Origin: Parvularculaceae bacterium
Lineage (GTDB): Bacteria > Pseudomonadota > Alphaproteobacteria > Caulobacterales > Parvularculaceae
DNA: 42,260 bases
Reading direction: 5' to 3'
NCBI GenBank assembly: GCA_021776465.1
Contig: JAJFFU010000046.1
Location: 1-42,260 of the forward strand
Under the pieces are notes generated by a model that saw only the letters and a program-made list of their open reading frames with translations, ran no database searches and had not been told where the DNA came from. Both the position numbers and the translations under genes were made by a program. Of this stretch, positions 1 through 9,725 are shown piece by piece; position 1 is the stretch's first letter; every line of letters starts with the position of its first letter.

Positions 1-246
1 TTTGAAGTTATGCACCTCGCCAGTCTCAAACCCGAGCCGCGTTCGGACGGTGTTTGCATAGGCGTTTTCGGCAAAGCCGTCCTGGGTTTTGCGTTCATAC
101 CGATAGCGGACATCGAGGATCGGCTTGCTATTCCTGATCGCCTCAACGATCAGGCTTTCATCACCCTCCGGCTTTTCGGATTCCGCAAAGGCAGGCGTAA
201 TTGCTGTAAATGCAGCTGCGCCGATTATCGCCCATTTCCACAGCAC
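1..246 (-). CDS. Outer-membrane porin-like protein, 3' end cut off by window
   Basis: This is an open frame of 82 codons running off the left edge. It begins at a GTG at 246-244, with a purine-rich GGAGAG ribosome site at 258-253. The first 21 residues form a classical signal peptide: a Trp-Lys start, a hydrophobic Ile/Ala core and an Ala-Phe-Ala cleavage site. The mature start carries the pattern LDVRYRYERKTQDGF followed by RTRLGFETG, which resembles the first strands of alphaproteobacterial beta-barrel proteins often annotated as alginate-export or porin-like. It lies 33 bp downstream of narI on the same strand, so it may be co-transcribed with the nitrate reductase genes and could supply an outer-membrane path for nitrate; that role is inference. 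The family call rests on the N-terminus only. Confidence 0.55.
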   Translation of the reverse strand, partial: MLWKWAIIGAAAFTAITPAFAESEKPEGDESLIVEAIRNSKPILDVRYRYERKTQDGFAENAYANTVRTRLGFETGEVHNFK

Positions 247-279
247 AATTCACTCTCCATTTTTAATCAAAAAACAATT

Positions 280-1002
280 TTACTCCGCAGGCCTCACTGC
301 CTTGCGACCATCTTGATTGCGAGTGCGGACGATCTGGAACCCACGCCGATTGAGGTACCAGACCGGGGCCGACAGCATGTGAACGAGGCGCGTAAATGGA
401 AAGACGAGAAATATCGTCAACCCGAGAAAGAGATGCGCCTTGAATATTGGGTGAACGCCCGCGACTAATTCCGCCGCGCCGCTACGGAACGTTAAGATGC
501 GCTGCGCCCACTCCATGAACTTCACCATCTCATGTCCATCGAGATGTTGGAGCGAAACAAGGATTGTTGAGAGACCCAGCAAAAGCTGCGCAAACAATAT
601 CAGCAAAATCGACGTGTCGCCTAAGCTTGATGTATTGCGGATGCGTACATCGAATAACCGACGATGGATGAGTAGAAGAATGCCGATGAAACATATCGCG
701 CCCGCAAATCCGCCAGCGACGATTGCCAGCACCTGTTTGGCGCCATGCGAAACCCCAAGCGCATCAAACACCCAGATCGGCGTCAGCAAGCCAACAAAGT
801 GCCCGCCGAAAATTATGAGAATGCCGACATGGAAGAGGACGCTGCCTGCGACGAGCTGTTTGCGCCGTAAGAGCTGGCTTGATCCTGATCGCCATGAATA
901 TTGGCCGTGGTCGAAACGCAAAATGCAGCCGACGACGAAGACAACAAGGCAGATATACGGGTAAACACCAAAAAAAAATTGATTGAGATAGCTCGCCATC
1001 AT
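280..1002 (-). CDS. narI: Respiratory nitrate reductase gamma subunit, cytochrome b NarI
   Basis: NarI is the 240-residue membrane subunit that takes electrons from quinol and passes them through two b haems to NarH. Five hydrophobic spans are visible. The likely haem ligands fall as two pairs, His58/His68 in the second span and His189/His207 in the last two, matching the spacing of E. coli NarI (His56/66 and His187/205). The start ATG overlaps the narJ stop by four bases (ATGA). A second ATG follows at once, so the protein may start one residue later. It is the last recognised nar gene of the operon. Confidence 0.95.
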   Translation of the reverse strand: MMASYLNQFFFGVYPYICLVVFVVGCILRFDHGQYSWRSGSSQLLRRKQLVAGSVLFHVGILIIFGGHFVGLLTPIWVFDALGVSHGAKQVLAIVAGGFAGAICFIGILLLIHRRLFDVRIRNTSSLGDTSILLILFAQLLLGLSTILVSLQHLDGHEMVKFMEWAQRILTFRSGAAELVAGVHPIFKAHLFLGLTIFLVFPFTRLVHMLSAPVWYLNRRGFQIVRTRNQDGRKAVRPAE

Positions 1003-1712
1003 GCGATCCCCCTCGGGTCTTTGGCGATTTTGGCGGGAGGCTCGCCAACGTTCATTCGATCAAGCATATCGCTGACCTTTGGACACGCCTCATCGCCAGG
1101 GCCGAATATCACTGGTTCATCTGCCCAAGCCTCATCAAGCGCATCAAGGTCGTTCGGGTCGTCGTCTGGCGCTTTGCGTAAATCATTGAGCTCGGCTTCC
1201 GACGGCGCTCGTCCGGCGATAGCCTCGAGAGTTCTGAAGACCGCGAGATACGGCGTTTTACGTTTTTGAAGGCGCTCCTTTAAGGCCGCAATCACGCTTA
1301 ACGGCTCGGCCAGCAATTGCCGCGCCTCTTCGGTCGGCCGCGTCGAAAGATATTCAAGAAATAGCGGCAGGAAGTCTGGCAATTCACTGGCGCCAATTTC
1401 CAGTCCACCTTCAGCGTAAAGCGTTTTTAAATCAACCATCGCCTGACCGCGATCGCGGGACTCGCCGTGAACATGCTCGAAGAGATGCAATGACAGAGAC
1501 CGCGTTCGGTCGAACAGAAAGACATAGCGCTCTTGCAGCTCGTAAAGATCAAGAGACTTGAAATCTTCGATCAGGCGCGCGATTTGCCGGAGCGCCCAGG
1601 CCGGCGCCAAGGCTTCATCCATGATGATTGTATGGATGTCTTCCGCCGCCGCTTTGATTTCTTCTGTCGGATAAGAAAGAAGCGCGCTTAGTGCTTTATA
1701 GGTATTGGCCAT
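999..1712 (-). CDS. narJ: Nitrate reductase molybdenum-cofactor assembly chaperone NarJ
   Basis: NarJ is a cytoplasmic TorD/DmsD-family chaperone that holds NarG while the molybdenum cofactor is inserted and before the complex docks on NarI. The frame is open to 1820, but I place the start at the ATG at 1712-1710. It gives 237 residues beginning MANTYKALSALLSYPTEE, the usual NarJ opening, with an AAGGGA ribosome site just upstream. The protein is mostly acidic helices, with a conserved FLPLFLEYLSTRP stretch in the middle. It starts 11 bp after the narH stop and overlaps narI by four bases. Confidence 0.93.
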   Translation of the reverse strand: MANTYKALSALLSYPTEEIKAAAEDIHTIIMDEALAPAWALRQIARLIEDFKSLDLYELQERYVFLFDRTRSLSLHLFEHVHGESRDRGQAMVDLKTLYAEGGLEIGASELPDFLPLFLEYLSTRPTEEARQLLAEPLSVIAALKERLQKRKTPYLAVFRTLEAIAGRAPSEAELNDLRKAPDDDPNDLDALDEAWADEPVIFGPGDEACPKVSDMLDRMNVGEPPAKIAKDPRGIA

Positions 1713-1723
1713 CGCGGTTTCCC

Positions 1724-3241
1724 TTAAACTTTTTGTTTGGCGGCGCCCTTGGCGAACAGCCCTGTCCACTCGACCGCCTTTTTCGGCTCGCCGCACCCGT
1801 CGCCAAAGCTGAACCCACACTCACCGCGCAGGTCGAACGCATCTTCTGAGTATTCGCGATGCGATGTTGGAATGACAAAACGGTCTTCGTAATTGGCGAT
1901 CGCCATCAGCTTGTACATTTCGTCGATCTCACCGCCGGTCATGCCAACCTTGCCGGGGATCGTTTCATCAACGGCGCCTTCGTAAGACTTCGAACGCATA
2001 TAGGCGCGCATGGCGATTAGTTTTTCGAGCGCCTTCGCGACGGGCTCTTCATCGCCGGCCGTTAGAAGATTTGCGAGATACTGCATTGGAATACGCAGAT
2101 CCCTGACATTCGGCATCGAGCCTTTTTCGCCAAAGGCGCCAGCTTGCGCCATTGATTGAATGGGCGAGAGCGGCGGCACATACCAAACCATGGGCAGCGT
2201 TCGGTATTCCGGATGCAGCGGGAACGCGATCTTCCATTCCATCGCCATTTTCCAAATTGGTGAATTCTTTGCCGCGTCCAGCCATGCATCGGGAACGCCG
2301 TCCTCGCGGGCCTGAGCCTGCACTTTCGGATCATTCGGATTGAGGAAAATATCGAGATGGCTTTGATAAAGGTCCGTTTCTTCCTCAACACTCGCCGCCT
2401 CTTCGATCCGGTCCGCATCGTAAAGAACAACACCGAGGTAACGGATACGGCCGACGCATGTTTCTGAACACACCGTCGGCTGCCCTGCTTCAAGACGCGG
2501 ATAGCAGAGCGTGCACTTTTCTGATTTTCCGGTGTTCCAGTTGTAGTAGATTTTTTTGTAAGGACAGCCAGAAACGCACATGCGCCAGCCGCGACATTTA
2601 TCCTGATCGATCAGGACGACGCCGTCTTCTTCGCGTTTGTAAATGGCGCCGGAGGGACACACGGCAACACAAGACGGATTCAGGCAATGTTCGCAAAGGC
2701 GCGGTAGATACATCATAAATGTATTTTCGAACTGGCCGTAAATTTCCTTTTCGACGTTTTCGAAATTGTAGTCCTTAGAGCGCTTTGAAAATTCACCGCC
2801 GAGAATTTCTTCCCAATTTGGACCTTTGTGAATTTTCTCCATGCGCTCACCAGTAATCAGAGAACGCGGACGCGCCGTCGGCGCTGTTTTCATTTCCGGG
2901 GCCTTTTGAAGGTGCGCATAGTCGAATGTAAACGGCTCGTAATAATCGTCGATCTCTGGCAGATCGGGATTGGCGAAAATTTTCGACAGCACGCCGAGCT
3001 TGCCGCCCATCTTCGGTTGGATCTTGCCGTTCTTTTTACGCTCCCAGCCGCCGTTCCATTTCGCCTGATCTTCCCAATCATCGGGATAGCCAATGCCCGG
3101 CTTGGTTTCGACATTGTTGAACCACGCATATTCAACGCCTTCACGCGTCGTCCAGACGTTCTTGCACGTGACCGAACACGTATGGCAGCCGATACATTTG
3201 TCGAGATTCAAGACCATGGAAATTTGTGCGCGAATTTTCAT
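1724..3241 (-). CDS. narH: Respiratory nitrate reductase beta subunit, iron-sulfur protein NarH
   Basis: NarH carries the four iron-sulfur clusters that wire NarI to NarG. The chosen ATG at 3241-3239 gives 505 residues starting MKIRAQISMVLNLDKCIGCH. It overlaps the narG stop by four bases, and the longer frame to 3283 would lie inside narG. The first cysteine group is C16-x2-C19-x2-C22-x3-C26, at the same positions as in E. coli NarH. Two further groups follow near residues 183-265. One contains CRGWRMC, where a tryptophan replaces a cysteine, as expected for the [3Fe-4S] cluster. The length is normal and there are no interruptions. Confidence 0.96.
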   Translation of the reverse strand: MKIRAQISMVLNLDKCIGCHTCSVTCKNVWTTREGVEYAWFNNVETKPGIGYPDDWEDQAKWNGGWERKKNGKIQPKMGGKLGVLSKIFANPDLPEIDDYYEPFTFDYAHLQKAPEMKTAPTARPRSLITGERMEKIHKGPNWEEILGGEFSKRSKDYNFENVEKEIYGQFENTFMMYLPRLCEHCLNPSCVAVCPSGAIYKREEDGVVLIDQDKCRGWRMCVSGCPYKKIYYNWNTGKSEKCTLCYPRLEAGQPTVCSETCVGRIRYLGVVLYDADRIEEAASVEEETDLYQSHLDIFLNPNDPKVQAQAREDGVPDAWLDAAKNSPIWKMAMEWKIAFPLHPEYRTLPMVWYVPPLSPIQSMAQAGAFGEKGSMPNVRDLRIPMQYLANLLTAGDEEPVAKALEKLIAMRAYMRSKSYEGAVDETIPGKVGMTGGEIDEMYKLMAIANYEDRFVIPTSHREYSEDAFDLRGECGFSFGDGCGEPKKAVEWTGLFAKGAAKQKV

Positions 3242-6200
3242 TTTGCGGTCTCCAGCTTTTTCGTCGCTGGTTGGTCCATCCAATCGACTTTGTTCATTTT
3301 TCTGACAATGACGAATTCATCGCGGTTGGAACCAACCGTGCCGTAATAGTTGAAGCCGTAGGATTGCTGCGCGTATCCGCCAATCATATGCGTCGGCTTC
3401 AACACTGTACGCGTCACGGAATTATGGATACCGCCGCGCTGCCCGGTAACTTCCGATCCCGGTACATTCACAATTTTTTCCTGAGCGTGATACATCATGA
3501 TCATGCCCGGCTTGACGCGTTGAGAGACAACGGCCCGCGCCGTTAATGCGCCATTGGTGTTGTATGCTTCCACCCAGTCATTGTCTTCAATGCCGGCTTC
3601 GCGCGCGTCGTCTTCGGACAGCCAGACAATCGGACCCCCGCGCGACAAGGTCAGCATCAGGAGGTTGTCCGTATAGGTGGAATGAATGCCCCATTTCTGG
3701 TGCGGCGTAATGAAGTTCAGGACAATCTGCTTATTGCCGTTGTCTTTCTCGTTGATGATCGGCTCGATCGTTTTCGTATCGACCGGCGGGCGGTAAACGC
3801 AGAGCGTTTCGCCGAAAGCGCGCATCCACAAATGGTCTTGATAGAGTTGTTGGCGCCCGGTGAGCGTGCGCCACGGAATCAATTCGTGCACATTGGTGTA
3901 GCCCGCATTGTAGCAAACTTTTTCGGACTCAATGCCGGACCATGTGGGCGATGAAATAATTTTCCGCGGCTGCGCGACCACATCGCGGAAGCGGATTTTT
4001 TCGTCCTCTTTCGGTAACGCCAGATGCGCATGCTCGCGGCCCGTGGCCTTGGTCAGCGCTTTCCAAGCTTTCACCGCGACTTCGCCATTGGTTTCCGGCG
4101 CCAGCATCAAAATGACTTCGGCTGCGTCGATCGCGCTTTCGATGCGCGGCAGGCCTTTGGTCGGCCCCTCTTCCGTCACTTCACCGTTGAGCGCCTTTAA
4201 GTGCTCGACTTCATGCTCGGTGTTCCACGCGATGCCTTTGCCGCCATTGCCCACCTTACTCATCAATGGACCAAGCGCCGTAAAACGCTTGTAGAGATTT
4301 GGATAATCGCGCTCAATTACAGTCACTGCCGGCATAGTTTTGCCGGGGATTGGCTCCACTTCGCCGCGCTTCCAGTCCTTCACATCGACGGCTTGCGCCA
4401 TTTCGCCCGGCGTATCATGCAAAGTCGGCGTCAATACGACATCTTGTTCGACGCCCAGCACTTCCGGCGCGATCTCGGAAAACGCTCGCGCAATGCCTTT
4501 GAAAATACCCCAGTCGCTGCGGCTTTCCCAAAGTGGATCGACCGCACTCGACAGCGGGTGGATAAACGGATGCATGTCCGAGGTGTTGAGGTCGTTTTTT
4601 TCGTACCAGGTCGCCGTCGGCAACGCGATGTCGGAGTAAACGCACGTTGTCGACATGCGAAAATCAATCGTCACGAGAAGGTCCAGTTTTCCCTCCGGCG
4701 CATCCTCATGCCACGCAACTTCTTCCGGTTTTTGCCCGCCCGTGTCGCCTAAATCTTTGCCCTGCACGCCGTGATTGGTACCCAGCAGATGTTTCAGAAA
4801 ATATTCGTGCCCCTTGCCGGACGAACCCAACAGGTTCGAACGCCAGACGAACATATTGCGCGGCCAGTTCGCCGGGTCGTCCGGGTCTTCGCAGGACATC
4901 TTTAAGGCGCCGGATTTCAACTCGCGCGCCACATAGTCCTTCGCCTCCAGGCCGGACGCTTTCGCATCTTGCGCCACCTTCAACGGATTGCGTTGCAATT
5001 GCGGGGCGGAGGGAAGCCAGCCCATGCGTTCGGCGCGCGCATTGAAGTCAATAAGACTGCCATTCCATGCACCCTCAGGCGCAAGGGGCGACAGGATTTC
5101 CTTTACGCCGAGTGTTTCGTACCGCCATTGGTTTGAATGCGCATAGAAGAACGATGTAGAGTTCATTTGACGTGATGGCCGCGCCCAATCGAGCGCGAAC
5201 GCAAGGGGCTGCCAACCAGTTTGCGGGCGGAGCTTTTCCTGCCCCACATAATGCGACCAGCCACCGCCGGATTGTCCAACGCAACCGCACATCACCAACA
5301 TATTGATGATGCCGCGATAGTTCATGTCCATGTGATACCAATGGTTCAATCCCGCCCCGAGAATGACCATGGACTTGCCGCGGGTTTTCTCCGCATTGTC
5401 CGCAAAGCCGCGCGCGACGGCGATGACTTTGTCCCTGGAAACGCCGGTGATCGCCTCCTGCCAGGCTGGCGTATAGGGGACGTCTTCGTCGTAGGATTTC
5501 GCAGCCCAATCACCGCCAAGCCCGCGGTCCAGTCCGTAATTGGCGACAAGTAAGTCAAACACCGTTGCAACAAAAGTATCGCCGTCTTTGAGCTGAAGAC
5601 TTTTAACCGGCACCCGCCGTTCCAACACATCCGGATGGTCGGTGCCGTGGAAATGATCGTGCTTGCGGTTGCCAAAATAAGGAAATGCAACGTTGACGGC
5701 GTCATCGTGTTTATCGATGAATGAGAGAGACAGGTCTGTCTCATCGCCCTTTCCGTCCCGTTCTTCCAGATTCCATTTGCCCTTGTCGCCCCAGCGAAAA
5801 CCGATCGATCCGCGCGGGCAGACAACCCGGTTCGTTCGTTCATCAAATGCGATGGTTTTCCATTCAGGGTTGTTTTCTTCACTAAGCGCACCATCGAAAT
5901 CCGACGCGCGCAGCATACGGTCAGGAACGAGACGGCCATCTTTTTTGATGAGCCGCACCAACATCGGCATGTCGGTGTATTTTCGCGCGTATTCCTGAAA
6001 GTAGTCCACTTGTCGGTCGAGATAGAACTCTTTCAAGATTACATGACCGAACGCCATAGCGAGGGCCGCATCTGTGCCCTGTTTGGGCGACAACCATATG
6101 TCGCCAAATTTCGACGCTTCTGAATAATCGGGGGAAATGACGACGCTTTTAGCGCCTTTGTAGCGAACCTCCGTATAGAAATGAGCGTCGGGCGTGCGCG

Positions 6201-6975
6201 TTTGCGGAACGTTCGAACCCCAGAGCATCAGGAAACCAGAATTATACCAGTCGGCGCTTTCCGGTACGTCCGTTTGTTCGCCCCATGTTTGCGGGCTCGC
6301 CGGCGGCAAATCGCAATACCAGTCGTAAAAACTCATGCATGTGCCGCCGAGCAGCGACAGATATCGCGACCCGGCCGCATAAGAGACCATCGACATGGCC
6401 GGGATCGGCGAGAACCCGATCACCCGATCAGGTCCATGTTTTTTCGCCGTATAGGCGTTGGCCGATGCAATCAGCTCATTCACTTCATCCCAACCGACAC
6501 GCACAAACCCACCGAGGCCCCGCTGGCGCACATAGGAATTACGCTTATCGGGGTCTTCGACGATTGACGCCCACGCTGCGACGGGAGGGAGTGTCGCACG
6601 CGCCGAACGCCATGCTTTTATCAGCCGACTTCTGATCAACGGATGCTTCAGGCGATTGGCGCTATAGAGGTACCAGCTATAACTGGCGCCGCGTGAGCAA
6701 CCTCGTGGCTCATGATTTGGTAGATCCGGCCGCGTGCGCGGATAGTCCGTCTGCTGTGTTTCCCAGGTAACAATCCCGCCTTTGACGTAAATTTTCCAAC
6801 TGCAAGAGCCTGTGCAATTGACGCCATGCGTTGAGCGCACAACTTTGTCATGTTGCCAGCGTTTGCGATATGCATCCTCCCAAGTGCGGTCCTCTTGCGT
6901 GACAACGCCGTGACCGTTTGAGTAATCGCTGACACGGTTCTTGAAATAGGTCAGCCGATTCAGAACGTGGCTCAT
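3238..6975 (-). CDS. narG: Respiratory nitrate reductase alpha subunit, molybdopterin catalytic subunit NarG
   Basis: NarG is the 1245-residue catalytic subunit that reduces nitrate to nitrite on the cytoplasmic face of the membrane. The FS0 cluster ligands are His50, Cys54, Cys58 and Cys93, identical in number to E. coli NarG, within HGVNCTGSCSWKIYVKGG. The molybdenum ligand Asp222 sits in FYDWYCDLPPASP, followed by the conserved stretch WGSNVPQTRTPDAHF. The protein starts SHVLNRLTYF with no Tat signal, as usual for membrane-bound Nar. Its ATG overlaps the narK stop by four bases, tying transport and reduction into one transcript. The frame is intact and of family length. Confidence 0.97.
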   Translation of the reverse strand: MSHVLNRLTYFKNRVSDYSNGHGVVTQEDRTWEDAYRKRWQHDKVVRSTHGVNCTGSCSWKIYVKGGIVTWETQQTDYPRTRPDLPNHEPRGCSRGASYSWYLYSANRLKHPLIRSRLIKAWRSARATLPPVAAWASIVEDPDKRNSYVRQRGLGGFVRVGWDEVNELIASANAYTAKKHGPDRVIGFSPIPAMSMVSYAAGSRYLSLLGGTCMSFYDWYCDLPPASPQTWGEQTDVPESADWYNSGFLMLWGSNVPQTRTPDAHFYTEVRYKGAKSVVISPDYSEASKFGDIWLSPKQGTDAALAMAFGHVILKEFYLDRQVDYFQEYARKYTDMPMLVRLIKKDGRLVPDRMLRASDFDGALSEENNPEWKTIAFDERTNRVVCPRGSIGFRWGDKGKWNLEERDGKGDETDLSLSFIDKHDDAVNVAFPYFGNRKHDHFHGTDHPDVLERRVPVKSLQLKDGDTFVATVFDLLVANYGLDRGLGGDWAAKSYDEDVPYTPAWQEAITGVSRDKVIAVARGFADNAEKTRGKSMVILGAGLNHWYHMDMNYRGIINMLVMCGCVGQSGGGWSHYVGQEKLRPQTGWQPLAFALDWARPSRQMNSTSFFYAHSNQWRYETLGVKEILSPLAPEGAWNGSLIDFNARAERMGWLPSAPQLQRNPLKVAQDAKASGLEAKDYVARELKSGALKMSCEDPDDPANWPRNMFVWRSNLLGSSGKGHEYFLKHLLGTNHGVQGKDLGDTGGQKPEEVAWHEDAPEGKLDLLVTIDFRMSTTCVYSDIALPTATWYEKNDLNTSDMHPFIHPLSSAVDPLWESRSDWGIFKGIARAFSEIAPEVLGVEQDVVLTPTLHDTPGEMAQAVDVKDWKRGEVEPIPGKTMPAVTVIERDYPNLYKRFTALGPLMSKVGNGGKGIAWNTEHEVEHLKALNGEVTEEGPTKGLPRIESAIDAAEVILMLAPETNGEVAVKAWKALTKATGREHAHLALPKEDEKIRFRDVVAQPRKIISSPTWSGIESEKVCYNAGYTNVHELIPWRTLTGRQQLYQDHLWMRAFGETLCVYRPPVDTKTIEPIINEKDNGNKQIVLNFITPHQKWGIHSTYTDNLLMLTLSRGGPIVWLSEDDAREAGIEDNDWVEAYNTNGALTARAVVSQRVKPGMIMMYHAQEKIVNVPGSEVTGQRGGIHNSVTRTVLKPTHMIGGYAQQSYGFNYYGTVGSNRDEFVIVRKMNKVDWMDQPATKKLETAK

Positions 6976-9725
6976 GCGGGTTCTCCGTGCGGATGAGTTG
7001 GATTTACGGCGCTGGCCGTCAGCCGGCCTCGCTCAATGTCGTGGAGCATGCCGCCTTTGCGCGAGTAGACGAACCAGGTAATCGCCGCGCAGGTGGCGTA
7101 GAAAATCAAGAACGCCCAAAGCGCGCCTTGCGGTCCGCCCGTCATTGAAATCGACGTGCCGTATGATTTCGGAATGAAGAAGGCGCCGTAAGCCGCGATA
7201 GCCGATGTAAAGCCAATAATGGCTGCCGACTCTTTTTCCGCCTGACGAATGCGTTGCGTCGCATCGAGCGCTGGCATCACGCGCGGCATTTCCTCGCGCA
7301 TGATGATCGGGATCATTTGGAACGTCGATGCATTGCCCACACCTGTTGCGAAAAACAAGATCATGAACATTGCAAAGAAGCCCCAGAAGGCGCCCGGCTG
7401 TTCTTTGATGCCGAGAAAATACACAACGCCGCCGACGGCGAAGATCATCAACACGAATACCCAGAAAGTAACACGCGCGCCGCCCCACCTGTCGGAAACC
7501 CAGCCCGTCAGCGACCGTGACAGTGCGCCGACCAATGGGCCCAGAAATGCAAACTGTAATGCGTTCACATCGGGGAACTGGGTTTTCATCAGCAGCGGAA
7601 ACCCCGCAGCATACCCAATGAACGAACCGAACGTACCGGTGTAAAGCCAGCACATGATCCAGTTGTGCTTTCGCGAGAAGATCACCGCCTGTTCGGAAAA
7701 TGACGCCTTTGCTGACGCAATGTCGTTCATGCCGAACCAAGCAAGCGCGGTTGCGATGAGCAAGAACGGAACCCACACAAAGCCCGCGTTTTGCAGCCAC
7801 AACAATTGACCGTCGGAGGTCGTTTGCGCCTCGCCGCCCAACGCGCCGAAGACGCTTGCAGTGATTGCTAACGGCACCAGAAACTGCATGACGCTGACGC
7901 CAAGATTACCAAGCCCGGCATTCAAGGCGAGTGCATTGCCCTTTTGTTTCTTCGGAAAGAAGAAGGAAATGTTCGCCATGGACGACGCGAAGTTGCCGCC
8001 GCCAAAACCACAAAGAAGCGCCAGAACTAGAAACAGGAGATACGGTGTCTCCGGATTTTGCACCGCGTAGCCGATGCCGAAAGCCGGAATGAGAAGCGAT
8101 GCCGTTGTCAGGGTCGTCCAGAGGCGGCCGCCGAAGATTGGCGCCATGAAGGAGTAGAAAATTCGAAGCGTCGCGCCGGAAAGACCGGGTAATGCCGCAA
8201 GCCAGAATAGTTGATCGGTTGTATAAGCAAATCCGATCGCCGGTAGTTTGGCGACAACGACGGACCAGACCATCCAGACGGAAAACGCGAGCAGAAGCGC
8301 GGGAATTGAAATCCACAAATTGCGGTTGGCAATGCGTTTTCCTTTTTCCTGCCAAAAAACGTCATCGTCCGGCCGCCAGTCTTCGAGTACCGGGCTGACT
8401 TTTTCGCCGCGCTCCTTGGTGTGGATTTCCTGCATTTCCGGGAACTGCGGCAATTGTTCAAGCTGCGAGCCCAGCGCCCTTCCTTCCATGCGACGGATCG
8501 CAAAATGCATCCAGGCGAGCGACACCGCAGCGATCGCGAAGAGAAGCATGAAGCTGCTTGTCCAGACACCGGTCAGGTCGTTCATCACGCCGAAGAGAAT
8601 CGGCAGGATAAAACCGCCCAGACCGCCGATCATCCCGACGAGGCCGCCAACCGCACCAACATGCCCTGGATAGTAGACAGGAATATGTTTGTAGACGGCG
8701 GCCTTACCGAACGACATGAAGAAGCCAAGGATAAAAATCATGATCACGAACGGGACGAGCCCCATCTGCGTTGAGAATGTGATCGGGCCGTCAATGCCGT
8801 GAATCAGGTAGTCTGTATGCGGATACGCGAGCATGAACGTTGCGATGACCGAGACTCCAAAAGTCCAGTACATCACCTTGCGTGCACCGATTTTATCGGA
8901 AAGATAGCCGCCATAGGCGCGAAACAGGCTTGCCGGTACCGCATAGAAAGCAGCCAGGATACCTGCCGTTTTGATGTCGAGTCCGTAAACGCCGATGAGG
9001 TAACGCGGCAACCACAATGCAAGAGCGACGAAGGCGCCAAAGACGAAAAAGTAATAGAGCGAGAAGCGCCAGACTTGCAGGTCTCTCAGCGGCTCAAGCT
9101 CCAGAAGCGCGCTGCGCGGTTTTTCGCCTCGAGCTTTGCGCGCTATTGTTGCCGGGTCTTCTTTGGTGACCAAAAGATAGATGACCGCCATTGCCATTAG
9201 AATCATGGCGTAGATTTGTGCCGTCTTTTCCCAGCCAACGGCGACAAGTATGAACGGTGCTGCGAAGTTCGTAATCGCGGCGCCGACATTACCCATGCCG
9301 AAAATACCAAGCGCTGTGCCTTGATGTTCAGCGTCAAACCATTTCGACGTATACGCAATCCCTACCGCAAATGAACCGCCGGCCAGCCCTACACCGAGCG
9401 CCGCAAGCAGAAACATCGGATAGGTGCTGACAGTCGACAAAAGCCAGACGGCAATAGCGGAAAGAAACATTACAGCGGCGAATACGCGGCGTCCGCCGAA
9501 TTGATCGGTCCATATCCCCAGAAAAATGCGGCTGATCGAGCCCGTTAGAATCGGCGTTGCGACTAGCAAGCCAAACTGCGTTTCATTGAGCCCAAGATCC
9601 GCCTTGATCTGAACGCCGATAATAGAAAAAATTGTCCACACAGCGAAGCAGCCTGTGAACGCGATTGTGCTTGCGGTTAGCGCTCTCTGCTGCTGTGATG
9701 GTGTGACATTGACTAGATGGTTCAT
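6972..9725 (-). CDS. narK: Fused NarK1-NarK2 nitrate/nitrite transporter (double MFS protein)
   Basis: This 917-residue protein contains two complete major-facilitator domains (about residues 15-412 and 468-895), joined by a hydrophilic linker at about 413-467. The N-terminal half resembles type I nitrate/proton symporters, with the substrate arginines probably Arg66 and Arg269. The C-terminal half has the NarK2 signature GGGNFASSMANISFFFPK and arginines at 521 and 737, as in nitrate/nitrite antiporters. Such fusions are known, for example in Paracoccus. It is the first gene of the nar operon and transcribed away from the FNR-type regulator. Its likely job is nitrate entry plus nitrite exchange for NarGHI. 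Confidence 0.94.
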   Translation of the reverse strand: MNHLVNVTPSQQQRALTASTIAFTGCFAVWTIFSIIGVQIKADLGLNETQFGLLVATPILTGSISRIFLGIWTDQFGGRRVFAAVMFLSAIAVWLLSTVSTYPMFLLAALGVGLAGGSFAVGIAYTSKWFDAEHQGTALGIFGMGNVGAAITNFAAPFILVAVGWEKTAQIYAMILMAMAVIYLLVTKEDPATIARKARGEKPRSALLELEPLRDLQVWRFSLYYFFVFGAFVALALWLPRYLIGVYGLDIKTAGILAAFYAVPASLFRAYGGYLSDKIGARKVMYWTFGVSVIATFMLAYPHTDYLIHGIDGPITFSTQMGLVPFVIMIFILGFFMSFGKAAVYKHIPVYYPGHVGAVGGLVGMIGGLGGFILPILFGVMNDLTGVWTSSFMLLFAIAAVSLAWMHFAIRRMEGRALGSQLEQLPQFPEMQEIHTKERGEKVSPVLEDWRPDDDVFWQEKGKRIANRNLWISIPALLLAFSVWMVWSVVVAKLPAIGFAYTTDQLFWLAALPGLSGATLRIFYSFMAPIFGGRLWTTLTTASLLIPAFGIGYAVQNPETPYLLFLVLALLCGFGGGNFASSMANISFFFPKKQKGNALALNAGLGNLGVSVMQFLVPLAITASVFGALGGEAQTTSDGQLLWLQNAGFVWVPFLLIATALAWFGMNDIASAKASFSEQAVIFSRKHNWIMCWLYTGTFGSFIGYAAGFPLLMKTQFPDVNALQFAFLGPLVGALSRSLTGWVSDRWGGARVTFWVFVLMIFAVGGVVYFLGIKEQPGAFWGFFAMFMILFFATGVGNASTFQMIPIIMREEMPRVMPALDATQRIRQAEKESAAIIGFTSAIAAYGAFFIPKSYGTSISMTGGPQGALWAFLIFYATCAAITWFVYSRKGGMLHDIERGRLTASAVNPTHPHGEPA

